From Heloderma charlesbogerti (lineage: Eukaryota > Chordata > Lepidosauria > Squamata > Helodermatidae), in assembly GCA_026122225.1 (NCBI GenBank), contig JANEZZ010002882.1, positions 1,612,001 to 1,676,000 of the forward strand: 64,000 nucleotides of DNA. Direction: 5' to 3'. The translations under genes and the position numbers were made by a program. The notes below the pieces were generated by a model. The model ran no database searches and was not told where the DNA came from. It was given only the letters and a program-made list of their open reading frames with translations. Shown in pieces: positions 1 through 28,618 of the stretch (position 1 is the first letter of the stretch; each line of letters starts with the position of its first letter).

Positions 1-1036
1 CACTTGTCTGCATTGAATTCTGCACATCTTTACCCTCTCAGTCCCTGTTCTGCCTTGAAATTCGCATATGTTTAGCAGTCCCAATCACTGCCCTGTAATC
101 TTCATGTACATCTGACAGCTAGCAATGGAGACCAGTAGAGGAAAGTGACAAGCACGAAGCACGGTGGGTGGGTGGAGCTGAAAGCAGCTGGTGGCTGCAG
201 GAGAGTTGGGGCTGTTAGTATGTTTGGCTAAATAGCAGACAGGTGGTCTTGTGCAGTTGCACGAGACCCCAAAAAATAACAATTGCGAACCCATTCCTGG
301 GTTCATAAAGACTCAGAAAATTATTTCCTTTTTGCAATCTTACGTGGTGGGGTGGGTGGGTAGTTTAGCTCAGGAAGCACGGAAGTGAAGGATTGATTTG
401 AGAAGGACATTGACAACAGGCTTTGCTGGACTCAGTAGCAGACAGGCGGTGTTGCTGTCCTGCGCACTTGCGCAAGACCCATAAAATAAAAAATAAGCAC
501 TTAGAAACATGAATCCCTTTGGTGATCTGATGTGGGGGAAAGGAGTTTCCCTCGTGAGCTGACAACCCCAGCAGACCAGTTGCAGAAAGTGTGCTGATGT
601 AGGAAACGAGGATTTCTCTCACAAAGGCCCCTGGGATAGGTGCTCGCAGTGGCCTGGAGAACTGAGAGGGACTGAGGGAGAAACAAGTCACAGCTAGTGG
701 GTGATGGTCTGTTGGGAGTAATGGACAAGCCACCTACGCACTGTGGCTTATTCTTAGAGTGGCTTAGCGTGACATGCAGATTCGCCCAACAAAACCAAAC
801 AAAGACCAGCAGCAGAACAGAGTACTAAAAGCACTAAAACAGTTATTTAAATACCTGGGAGAACAAGAAGATCTTTACCTGGTGCAGGAAAGGCCATCAG
901 GTAGATGCCAAGTGAGCTTCTTTGAGGGGGAGCGTTCCACAAAGGAGAGTTCCACAAAGTGCTCTCACACTTGGATTGCTGCATTGAATCGCTGCATTGG
1001 ATCGCAGACCAAGTAGTGTTGTGTCTTCATAGCCAG

Positions 1037-1072
1037 AAGTGTATAAATGCTGGTGGTGGCATTTATACACTT
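1037..1072. repeat. 14-bp perfect hairpin
   Basis: AAGTGTATAAATGC at 1037-1050 is perfectly complementary to 1059-1072, with an 8-nt GT-rich loop. It may be the end of a small palindromic repeat. Confidence 0.6.
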
Positions 1073-1740
1073 GGGTCATATTCTTAACTAACCTCGTTTC
1101 TAAGCTGTCATCTGATAGAGGATTTATAGAGGAGATATTGGCAGTGTACTTGTAAGTGCGGCCAGCTGCTCTCAGACTTCTCACGTGGCATTTTTAGATC
1201 CACGCTGGATCTAACAAGCCACTTGCCCAGAACGTGCATCGTGGCTGTAGCATCACTGCTGCTGTTCTCCAGAACATCCTTACAACTCCTTTTTGGGTTT
1301 CTGTGCAGCTTTGCAAATCAGTGAGGATTTTTTTCTCCTGAAACTTGAAAATCTCAGTTCCTAGAATTTTGCAGAACCAGCAGTGGTCAGTTACTCATAT
1401 AGAACTTTACCAAGAGCATTTCTTTCCTACATAAATGGCAATTATTGTTTAGAAAAAGAATTCAAACTGTTTGCCTTTAGTTTCTAATGAATGATGGAGT
1501 GAATGCAATTGGAAGAATTAACATAGTTTTCTTGTGCTCGCAACACAATGTTTTACATATTTTTGTTAACGTATTTTGCATTAATAGATGATTGATACAT
1601 TTGAGCATCATTAAATCACAATATAGAACAGTCACAATGACAAATATCAGAAGGTCACCTATGTTGCTTGGTTGAAACAAAAGCAGCGCTCTTGTTCTGG
1701 CATTTTAAAGATTAATAGATTTAGGTTGCAAACGTGTATC

Positions 1741-1815
1741 AATTTATTTGGAAGTAAGTCCCACTGAATTCAGTGGGACTTATGTCTGAGCAGGCATCTG
1801 AGTAGATTGTGCTGT
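1741..1815. repeat. Short interspersed repeat with 28-bp perfect palindrome
   Basis: The core 1755-1782 is a perfect palindrome centred on GAATTC. The flanks (GGAAGTAAGTCCCA, then TTATGTCTGAGCAGG) resemble copies near 9148-9215, 50812-50890 and 61015-61200. I cannot name the family. Confidence 0.55.
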
Positions 1816-2155
1816 TCAGGACTAACACTTCATGCATCTGGGCTCTAGTCCATAAAAGTGTCTGCCACAAAACAATTGGTTAGACTTTAAGGTCCTATAA
1901 GACTCTGCTATTTAATCTTCTTAATACATTCAAAATAAAGAAGGAAAAAAAGAAGAGGAAACCCTCACAACTTGCACTGTAAGCAGCCAGTATGGGTGCA
2001 CAAGTTGTTAACAATAAACGAGAGCAGGTGCATTTATGTATAGCTCATATATATCTATGTTTGCAAAAGTCAGTAAACAGTAAACAAGCTATTACTAAAA
2101 GTTTGCATTTTTCTTCATACTTTTCTGAATTGGGCATTTTTAAATTTTTAATCAG

Positions 2156-19608
<17,453 letters not shown>

Positions 19609-20075
19609 CTCTGTGGACAAAATCATCTTCCTTTCTTGCAAATAGTGCTCATGTCAGATTTCAATGTTGACACCATTTTATGGTAATGATAGATGTTTTA
19701 GGAACATAAACAGTGGCCACCTTTTTAGTTACTCTAAATGTAACAAAACTTAGATGTGTTTATTTTTTTTGTGACTGTAAACAAAAATACAAAAAAGTGA
19801 GATCAGTAAGGTTTTTTTCCCCTTCACACCCCCCCCCCCCGTTTTTGTTCACTTTTGATAAGTTTGCATGGAGCCTTTCCGGTGCATTTCTGTTGGGAAT
19901 GGTACATTTATAAGCCCTCCCAGTGAACATGAAGAGTTGTACATTGTGTATAATTGTTCATTAGAAAGGACAGTTTTACATGAATATTCATATATTTATT
20001 TTTGTTTTAATTTGAAATGCCTGTGCAGGGTTCCTTATGCAGAGAAAATAAAGCAAATTCAAGAACTGAATAGTC
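19609..20075 (+). other. HERC1: HERC1 3' UTR (approximate end)
   Basis: AT-rich sequence follows the HERC1 stop codon, with a poly-C run near 19832-19841 and a canonical AATAAA at 20047-20052. The cleavage site would be roughly 20065-20075. The end is inferred from the signal only. Confidence 0.6.
20047..20052 (+). terminator. HERC1 poly(A) signal
   Basis: AATAAA lies 439 nt after the HERC1 stop codon. It is the first canonical hexamer I noticed after the stop. Confidence 0.65.
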
Positions 20076-20619
20076 GTTTCCCAGTAGTTTATTCAGCATT
20101 TGCAATGGAGCTGACCTAGAATTGTGGTTTGTCATTTCATTCTTCTGTTTATTGTATTAGTTTTATTTCTTACAGAAATCTTCCACCACATTATTTCTAG
20201 TTTTTTTCTCCTTTGCCCCTGTTATCTTAAGATGACAATGATAGCTGAAACCAGGTATGGAGGTCAAGGCTCCTACCTGAGAACCACTAAGCAAGATAGA
20301 GGGGAAGAGGCTGTCTTTGACCCTTCACAGGTAGACAGGTAGGCAATATGGAAAGACTGAGAATTCAGCTGGTTAATAACCTTTTGTCACAAGGGTTAAA
20401 GCATTGGCAAGTAAGGGTATGGGGATCTAGCAGTACAAAGGAATGCCTGTCAGACCCAGGGGTGTGGAAAAGCTGCAAAAAGGCTAATGTTAAATTAAAA
20501 CCATGGTATTTTGCCTAGAGAACTTAGAACTTCCAAAATTCTGCATAGCATGTTCAACCTTCTTAAATCCAGCACATAAAACATAACATAAAGCACTTTG
20601 AGAAATCCAAGGAGATTTC

Positions 20620-20693
20620 TTAAATGTGTGGGGTTGGACTCGATGGTCTTATAGGCCCCTTCCAGCCCTACTATTCTATGATTCACCCTTTCT
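20620..20693 (+). mobile_element. CR1 LINE 3' terminus
   Basis: GGGGTTGGACTCGATGGTCT, then CCTTCCAGCCCTACTATTCT and ATGATTC are typical of a CR1 3' end. Very short 5'-truncated copy. Confidence 0.75.
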
Positions 20694-20807
20694 GATGGGT
20701 TAACAGTTAAGACACTGCTTGTGATAAACCTTGTTGGGAGGGTAGGGGGGGAAGAGACTGCACTAAGGCACGTCAAACCTCTACAATAATAGGAATCACA
20801 ACTTAAG

Positions 20808-20966
20808 TTGTTGTTGTTGTAGTTCAGTTGTGTCCGACTCTTCGTGACCCCATGGACCAGAGCACGCCAGGCCTTCCTGTCCTGCGCTCTCTCCCGGAGC
20901 GTGCTCAAGTTCATATTCATTGCATCAGTGATGCTATCTAGCCATCTCATCCTCTGCCGTCCCCTA
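20808..20966 (-). mobile_element. BovB/RTE LINE 3' fragment with perfect TSD
   Basis: The minus strand encodes GRQRMRWLDSITDAMNMNLS, continuing to AWRALVHGVTKSRTQLN and a stop: the known C-terminus of BovB ORF2. It ends in a CAA trinucleotide tail. The 159-bp copy is flanked by identical 11-mers CACAACTTAAG at 20797-20807 and 20967-20977, so insertion by target-primed reverse transcription is well supported. BovB is the LINE known for horizontal spread between squamates and ruminants. Confidence 0.9.
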
Positions 20967-21304
20967 CACAACTTAAGAGGGTCCCTCAAAGAAGCAATAC
21001 ATGTCAATGGGCCCCTGTTGGTAGGAATCTACTAATGTAAACAGAGTTCTGGATAATTGCAGTTTAGTCATTTGCACTAAAATAGTATGACTTAAAAGAA
21101 ATTAATGCACCTGATAGAGACTGCGCCATTGTGAGCTGAGATACACAACTTCCTTTGCCAGTTCTTGGTATTTTGGAGATGATCACCTGTTGAGATTTCA
21201 GTAAATGTTCCAAACTCCAGCATTACTTAAAGAAGCTTCCATAAAGAGAAAAATGATTTGTCTGTCACGTTGTTAGGGTGGCTTCTTGATCTTGTTCAGT
21301 AACC

Positions 21305-21310
21305 TTTATT
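21305..21310 (-). terminator. FBXL22 poly(A) signal (probable)
   Basis: TTTATT on the plus strand reads AATAAA on the minus strand, about 330 nt after the FBXL22 stop. This would leave roughly 1.2 kb between the 3' ends of HERC1 and FBXL22. Confidence 0.55.
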
Positions 21311-21636
21311 TATCAATATGTACTGTTTTTCAGAAAACAAAGCACTTTTTCACAAATATTCCTTACTAGCTTGGGAAATGGATCAGAACCCTCTGGCTCT
21401 CCAAATCATCCAATAATGGGACATCCAGAATCTGATAGAGCTCATTCCCAGTAGCCAAACTTCCAGGTCTTACAAGACGGGCTTTGCCATTCTCACATTT
21501 CAGTTACTTTGTACAGGAGAATTTCCTGATAGCTGTACCCTGTTTGCATATCTGCTTCTATACAGATGCACGCATGGACATGGCACTCCAAATACATGCA
21601 AACAGAGGCACATAAAATACGCTACTGTTCTTATGG

Positions 21637-23768
21637 CTAGTGCCACAGCAGTTTCTTGAATGCTCTTTCTGACACCCAGCTGCCTGGCTTTTTGTCTGGG
21701 ATCATGTTTGCACTTCTTTCTGCTTTTAGATGTATTGATGGACGCTTTTTGCAGACTCGCTGCAAACCAGCTGGTGTTACATTTCTGCAAAAGTCCACGT
21801 GCAGAGTTTGTAAAGAGTCAGCATAGAGGGTTACAGCTTCTAGAGTCTGGTCAGTGATCTGGACACAGTTTTCTAGTTGGAGAGTCTTGAGCCAGGAGCA
21901 ACTCTTGAGAAGCAATGTGACATAATCATCAGTGACATGGCCGCATCCAGAAAGCGTCAAAGACAGCAAGTTTGGACACCTGAAAGTGTAAGCACTGCAG
22001 GTTAATTTATGAGTTGGGAACAAAGGCCATCTCAAAGACCAGCTCAACAAGTTTGTTCTTCCCTCCCATCCTCAGGCCACTAAAGCTGCCCCAAACTCTA
22101 CTTCATATCTACATATGAAGCACAAGAACCTAAGAAGCACAAGAACCTAACTAGGTGGTACTTCAAATCACTTGCTGCCCAGTACACACAGAGGAGGTCT
22201 TTATAAAGCAAAGTTTGCAGAAGAATACTGTAAAGCGGAAATAAATTAAACCTAATTTTAAGATATAAAGCTTTTCACACAGATGCCATGGAGGTGTTCT
22301 CAGGCTATGATGCCCAGGGAAGTTACAGAGGCTGATAATTCAAGGTGGTCATTCTGCATCAAGAGTCTCAACTCATGTATGTTTTGATATTAGATTGGCT
22401 TGCAAACTAAGAGGATGGCACAGCAACCACCGAGTAGTGGCCTCCACACAGCTGTATGGCTACTAGTCATAATGACTACAGTACTATCTCTGAATACCAG
22501 TTGCTGGGAAACGAGCAGGAGAGAGCTACTGCACTCATGTCCTACTTGTGGGCTTTCCAGAGGCATTGGGTTGACCACACCTTTGGTCTGATCCAACAGC
22601 ACTCCTCTTATATGGTTCACATTAACTTTTCCCACAGGTGAGGCAATAACCTTGCACTGCTGTTCCTTTTCCTAACATAACTTAGACAGAATGTTTACCC
22701 CAATTCTTGTAAACAGATTGAATTTTAGGCTAGTTAGAGGGACCTTCACCTTGGGAGAATTGCTTCATGCATGTACCCCTCTTGGTCCACTTTGCCCAGG
22801 ACTACATGTTTAGAATATTATAAGCATTAAACACAAGACTGTTACATCAAGATACAGACTCTAACCACACCAGAAATAAGACCATCAAGATTTTATGTGC
22901 TGTGCTGACAACTTATTTGTACCTGTTTTTTGTCTTCACTCTTTGCTCAGGCCAATGAAATAGTTAATCTTCCTGCTGTGAAATGGGGAAGAGGGAGGAG
23001 GGTGGCTAAAACCACTTCACTTTAGCTGGGGAGCAGGAACTTCTAACTGAAAAATGCTTGGAATGGCAGGGCAGCTATAGCATATGCGGTTGGAAATTCC
23101 ATGGGATTAGAAGAGTGCAGAAGTTGCCTTTTAGAAAACTGGTATGCCAGATTTTTCACCTTAAAAGCGGTTGAAAGAAATCCCATGGGAACGCAGAACT
23201 GTGGGACCCTCCTACAAGTCTGTTGCTGTATTTTAAGCTATAAGGTCTTAAGAGAATTTAGGATGTGCATTAAACAACAATGCCACGACTCTGAAGAATA
23301 CTTTTACTCCTGGGTAAGTCTAGGAGGAATCAAAAGGCCATCCGTAGTCATGAGTGCTTTGTCTGTAGCCAACGTGAGTCCTATCTATTATGCAACCTAT
23401 CCATTTGAGGAATTTCACAGCTCAAGAACTTACCTGTTGCAAACCTGGAGTAAAAAATCATTGACTATGTGTCTGTGTACGCTGCAGATATCCCTCTGTA
23501 AGGTGCTCTTCATCCAGTCCTCAACATTGCACACTTTGACTTGGCTGGAATGCCAGCAGATGGAGAGGTAACGCAAGGCCGGTCCCAGAACAAAGTTATC
23601 CTTTGTTAGTTCTGTAGGAGAATGGAAGTGCAGCAAAGGCCACAGCGAGGGGTCCTGAAACACCCTGAGCAACCTCTGACATGTCTGGGCTAAACTCTTC
23701 CTGCTGTTTTTGTCCAGAAAAGAGAAAATGTGCAGAAGGCATTCCCAGTTCAGCTGTGTTATGAGCAT
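21637..23768 (-). CDS. FBXL22: FBXL22, F-box and leucine-rich repeat protein 22
   Basis: Small F-box/LRR protein, known in mammals as a muscle-enriched SCF substrate receptor. Exon 1 is 23768-23434 and exon 2 is 21979-21637, joined through a split arginine codon (AG|G), giving 225 residues. The start [19 protein letters not shown] matches the family start; an in-frame Met further upstream (23912) precedes sequence unlike the family. Residues 1-45 form the F-box ([20 protein letters not shown]). LRR-like segments follow: [29 protein letters not shown] and [18 protein letters not shown]. The length is close to human FBXL22. It ends at TAG 21637-21639. It is convergent with HERC1 and co-directional with USP3, as in human. 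Confidence 0.95.
21980..23433. other. FBXL22 intron
   Basis: Holds one interspersed repeat (22390-22625) and a small 16-bp tandem (AGAAGCACAAGAACCT) near 22115-22150. Otherwise unremarkable. Confidence 0.5.
22390..22625 (+). mobile_element. Interspersed LINE-tail/SINE-like repeat
   Basis: Same family, opposite strand, as 28812-29090: shared blocks include AATACCAGTTGCTGGGAA, CTACTGCACTCATGTCCTAC and TCTGATCCAACAGCACTC, ending CTCTTATATGG. It is a common reptile repeat that I cannot name with certainty. Confidence 0.6.
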
Positions 23769-26700
23769 TGCCTGTGAGTGCAGAAAGAAAGCAGCATGCC
23801 GCAGCAACCTCACCAGAGGCCAGACCTGCTTCCGAGTCACTCCTTGTCTCTTGCACAAATATGGTGTGGAATGGGGGTTATTTTTGGTTAACAGCTGGGA
23901 ACGACGTTTCAAAAAAGGGCAAGGATCACGGGGAGGCTGACTGCAGCCTCAGTTTCTTCTCCCCTTGGAACAGCTACAGCAGGAACAAAATGGCTTAACT
24001 TAATCAAATCTTGCCTTAAAAGGATTTGCTTCTGAGCTTCTTTGTGTTGTTTAGGAGCAGATTTGTGCTTGTTTAGAGCACTTCCCCATCCACCCATCTG
24101 GAAGGGAACTAGTGGTGTCGCCCATCACGTGAGGCAAAAAAGGGTCTGAAGAACGTTCACATCCTGCAGGGGCATTTTGAGAAGGGCTTGCGACAGGCAG
24201 TGTACGCACAGAGGGCCTGGGGAGGTGGGTGGGGGAGAAGAGCTTCACACACTGCAGTGGTGGAAACCATAGGAATCTTGGCTTCAAAGCATTTGGGTGG
24301 TCACCGCTAGCCAAAGCGGGGCGGGGCGAGAAAGGAGACTTCAGGCAGGGAGGGGCACTTCCTAGAGCTGCAGCCAAAATTGTCCTGCTCCCCCTGGAAA
24401 CTGCAGCGAGGCAGAGCATGTAGGAGAGATTCTGGCCCCGGAGCTGCTTTCCGTCCTGCCCCCTTCCCTTGCTAGCCAACTGCGCAGGAACCCCAGATGT
24501 CCTCTTCCGAGGGCAGGGTTGGATCACCGTCCCACTCCACATGTCGTATGGCTGCATGTGGAGTCAGATACTTTTCATGACCAAGCTCTGTTCCCCCAGT
24601 ATCCCCCCAAAGCCTGTTGCAGTTTCTCCCATTTCATCAGAAAGAGCTCCGTGTAACCAAACATGAGAACGAAAATGGTCAGTAGCCAAAATTCTCTCAT
24701 AGCATGTAGAGGTTCAGAGAGAGATAAATACACGTTCTTCTATCTGCTGGGAGCGGGTGAGGCCGTCAAAAGGCAAACGGCAACCAAAAGAGCATAATCT
24801 GTGTACCGCTGTAACTGGGGGTGTCACACGCACCAACTGACGCCCAGCTTCCCCCTGCCTGTCCCAGCGGGGCTGCCGCCAGCCACAGCCATCCTACCGC
24901 TACCTTCCCCAGAAGCTGCGTTAGAGGCACTGTGAACTTGCAGAGCAAAGGCCAAGCTAAGCACATGACAGCCTCATGCTGAAGCCTCTCCTAAAACAGC
25001 CCCAGCGTAGGAGGAGAATGGGTGGGCCCCTGTGCAGCAGGCCTGAGTAGCACAGCTCTCGGTGTGTTCCATCCCTGTGCTCAGCGTGGTGCTTCCTGCG
25101 AGTAAGGGTAGCTGGCTTCGTCATATTATACACAGCCAACAGCCCCCTAGGGTTAGTGTTCACCCGATACATTTGAGAACTCTTCCCTACAAAAAGGAAC
25201 AAAATGAGGAAGGAGCACCCTCAGAATCTCCCTGAAAGTCTTCCCTAATACTCCAGCGTGGAGCAGGAAACAGTCACTGGACAACAGGGCCTGTTCTAGA
25301 GGAAGGCTCCATCCAGCTGTTCTAAATGATATGCTTGAGAGGGGGACGAACACACACACACAGCTGCCCCCAGAAAACACACAATGTCACCTTGTACTCA
25401 TGTCCACAAGCAAGAATCTAGTAGCCAAACCTATCCCATGTGCCAATGTGGGCCAAATCCAGCCTAAAAACAAGAACAAAAAACCCAACTCCACCCATCA
25501 CACTTCTGCAACAGTTGCCTGCCTGCCTGCCTGCCGCCAGCAGTCCTTTCTTGCTCCAGGCACCCTGGCCGCCTAGCTGTTTATCAAGCTGGTTGATTAA
25601 AGAGTCCCTCTTCCAGAAGCTAAGCCACCCAATTGGCCAGGAAAACCAGGTCCTGACCCTCAATTAGCACACCCTGCATAGAAAGAAGGAAAGACTTTAA
25701 TGGCAGATTTTCCAGAGGAATATATTTTATGAGGGAGCTTGATTTGTGGCCAATAGTCACCCTACAAATGCTCCAAAGACAAGCTCAGCAGTCCTCAGCA
25801 AGGCTTACATACAGGATTTTAACGGCACGCGTGCAATCACAGCTGCGGCACTGCAGCCCTGAGGCCCTCTAACGCACACTGGAACCAGAGTGTTCAGGAT
25901 ACACACGACTACTGCAGCGAGAGACACATAGCCCTGTAATGAAAACCACCATAGTGCTGTTTCCAGCCAGCTGCCACGCATGCCTTGAAATCTGGCTGCG
26001 TCTTACCTTTGCTAATGCTTCTTTTTCGAACCGCCTCTTTTCCATGGAACAGCAGAATTCGAATCCATTAACAGTTTCAGAGTCAGAGCACCTTTTGCAT
26101 GGAGCTGTTGTGCCTTCAGGCAGCAAACAGGCTTCATCTTGCAGTAGGCATACAGGGGGGATCAAGGGCACATTTTGTCTCTCTAAACAAGAGGGGGGGT
26201 GGGGAGCGCCAGTGCTTTTTCAGAGAGCATTTATGGTGCTTAACTACATCACCCTCTGCATATTCCTGCCAGTGGCTCTAACAGGCACAGCAGTGCAAAA
26301 CCTAGCAGCTCATTTGGCAGAAATGAAGAAAAAAAGCCCCCTCACCTTTCTGCTTAGATACAGGCTATACAAAAAGGGTTAAAAATCCAATACTATGGTG
26401 CAGTACACACTTTGACTGCTTCTAATCTGTCACTTTGACACAACTCACTGAGTAGAATCCAGTGGATAAGCAAATCTCCACCAGGAAGAGAAATAATTTG
26501 TGTTACCACAACGCACTGATTAGACTGTCCATTTGTGTGTTGGTGGGGGTGGGCGGGAACTAAATTAAGAAAAGGCTTCCTTGCCCGACCCACGTGCCTG
26601 AGCGACCCTACAGCCTGCTTCAGGAACAGGAGCAACGAGTAAGTGCATTCCATTTATAGTGCCACACTCCAAAAGAGGAAACGCTGTGTCACAGGGGAGG

Positions 26701-28618
26701 GAATCCCAGCACAAGAACCAGGGGTGGGGGAGCAATGAAGGACAGACAGAGGAGAAGCAAGAACCGGGGGCAGCTATGTCATGTAGCTGGTTTTCTTTTG
26801 TGGCGGTGGTAGTTACTCAGTTATCGAGAAAGGCACATTTACATCACTTTCTGAACCTTAGTCCTCCATTCCAATGGGAGCTACTATGGAGGGGAGAGCA
26901 GCAAAGGTCCTTGGTCAGATGCTTCCCCTCTGCCTCGTAGGTTAGATGCCAATTCAGGGTTACAGCCCAAAAGACTGTTTATACCTCTGCTGTGGACCCT
27001 TCTGCAATGTGCATATTTGAAGGCAACATTTAAAGTTGAGGTTCAGGCATCTGTCTTGTTCTAGCAAATAAATTATCTGGCCTACTTGCCTAGAGAAGAG
27101 CTGGAGGACCCATAGCTGCCCTTTTAAAATGGCACCATATAGTGGTGCAGTGAGAGAGAGAGAGCACGCGCGCGCGTATATGTGAGAGACAGACAGACCA
27201 ACTATGCATAAATCACGTGGGCACAGCATGAGGACAGCTTCTCATTCATCAAAACAGCTAGAGCTGCAGGAGAGCACACATCTATACAAATCTTTGTTCA
27301 TTTCAGCCAACCAAAGAGCAAAAATCACAGGTGGCCCACACTGCCTGCAACTGTAAACCTAATTTGCTGCAAAAAAAACATGAGATACAGAGGGAAGAAA
27401 TCAGAACTGGGACACACATACAGTGTTGCAACATGTGGCATGTCAGAACATTACTGAGGGCATCAGTCTTAGTTGGGGGCTGCTAAGACTACCATAGATG
27501 ATATACTCATTTTCCAAGCCTACACCTGTTGTTCTTTAGTCTCTTTCTGCATTTACAACCCTCCAAGATTTCTGTTTCCATGATGTTTGATGGAATTTTT
27601 AGACATTCCACTCTACCCCGAAGGCATAACGACAGAAGGGGGCACGAGGACATTCAAGGGTTCTACACACTATTCTAGAGAAAAGACTAGCAAATCCAGA
27701 GTTTCCTCAGACTTTCTGGTAGCTTAGTTGCTGTAGTATGGGGTTGGATCTAACACTACAATTCCGCTGATGGGATCATTTCCATCAGCTGAAATGGGAG
27801 GGGTAACTCCCCCTCCCCGTGAAGCCCCCCCATGTGCCCTCAAAATCTGCTCTGGAGGGCTAGGAGACAAATGGCACACAGGACTGCAGCCAGGAGGAAA
27901 GAGGGAGTCCTGCCTGGCTAATGCACTTCTGCTAGTGTGACATTGGATCTAACCCTCAGCAAGGTTGTCTGTTAAAGGAAAAACTAAAATTTTGAAATCG
28001 CTCTCATTACTAACACAGCCAGCTACTAACATAAAGGGAATATTGAAAGAAAGCAGCCTCCATAGACAAAAGTAGCAGCAATGATATGGCCCACTTAACA
28101 AGGCCACGTTTCGTCCCTTTTTTTTTTTTAAACAGGCAGCCAAAAGTCTGTCCACATGTAATGTGTTCATGACACAATCTGTAGGTACAAGTCCTTGATC
28201 TTAAGAGAAAGAAATCTTGCATAATAGCTAAGAAAGCTGTTTCATAATTGAGTACACAATCGTGCTTATTAAAAGGATTCAAGTTTCTCTGATGTAGATG
28301 TGCCTTTAGAAAGCCAACTGGAATATTCATATACAAAAGTCAAACAACTAAAGTAGCTCTTGAAACTATATATAAAAACTGAGTTAAAGCAGCAAATCAG
28401 TATCTGCCAAGGTTTCTTTTTCTGGTATCACTAACAACAAAGTTAGCTTGCGTCCATGTTTTAACAAATCAAATGCTACTACTGAAAAAGTAAAACTGGA
28501 ACCCACAAGAAAAATTTGAAAAGTGCACAATGAAATCAAGAGTCTTGGATCAAGTATCTGTGGAGGATTGGAAATGTTTTGTCCGATGGACCTGATATGC
28601 AAAGGGCAGGAAGAGGTA
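23769..28618. other. FBXL22 upstream region and USP3 3' UTR/intergenic
   Basis: Should contain the FBXL22 promoter (24050-24560 is moderately GC-rich) and the USP3 3' UTR of unknown length. There is a short CTGC tetranucleotide run near 25515-25533. ATTAAA on the minus strand at 25696-25701 is a possible USP3 poly(A) signal. No further gene is supported. Confidence 0.4.

Larger units (their letters stand above)
1..2155. other. HERC1 intron, nothing coding recognised
   Basis: Intronic sequence left of the first HERC1 exon in view. It contains two loosely similar segments near 225-300 and 440-515 (cagacagg... followed by a short TTGC/GCAA hairpin and AGACCC), a 14-bp hairpin at 1037-1072 and a palindromic repeat at 1741-1815. 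I see no supported exon. Confidence 0.5.
20076..21304. other. Intergenic region between convergent HERC1 and FBXL22
   Basis: Contains a CR1 3' fragment (20620-20693) and a BovB 3' fragment (20808-20966). No other gene is supported. Confidence 0.55.

Noticed and set aside
20495..21007. 170-codon minus-strand frame as a gene between HERC1 and FBXL22
   Set aside because: The only recognisable part is the BovB ORF2 C-terminus, and it is flanked by a target-site duplication inside this frame.
23769..23912. Longer FBXL22 N-terminus starting at the upstream in-frame Met
   Set aside because: Sequence before MLITQLN is unlike the family, whose start aligns at 23768.
24051..24557. 168-codon minus-strand frame upstream of FBXL22
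   Set aside because: Low-complexity, Pro/Ser-rich translation of moderately GC-rich DNA with no family resemblance.
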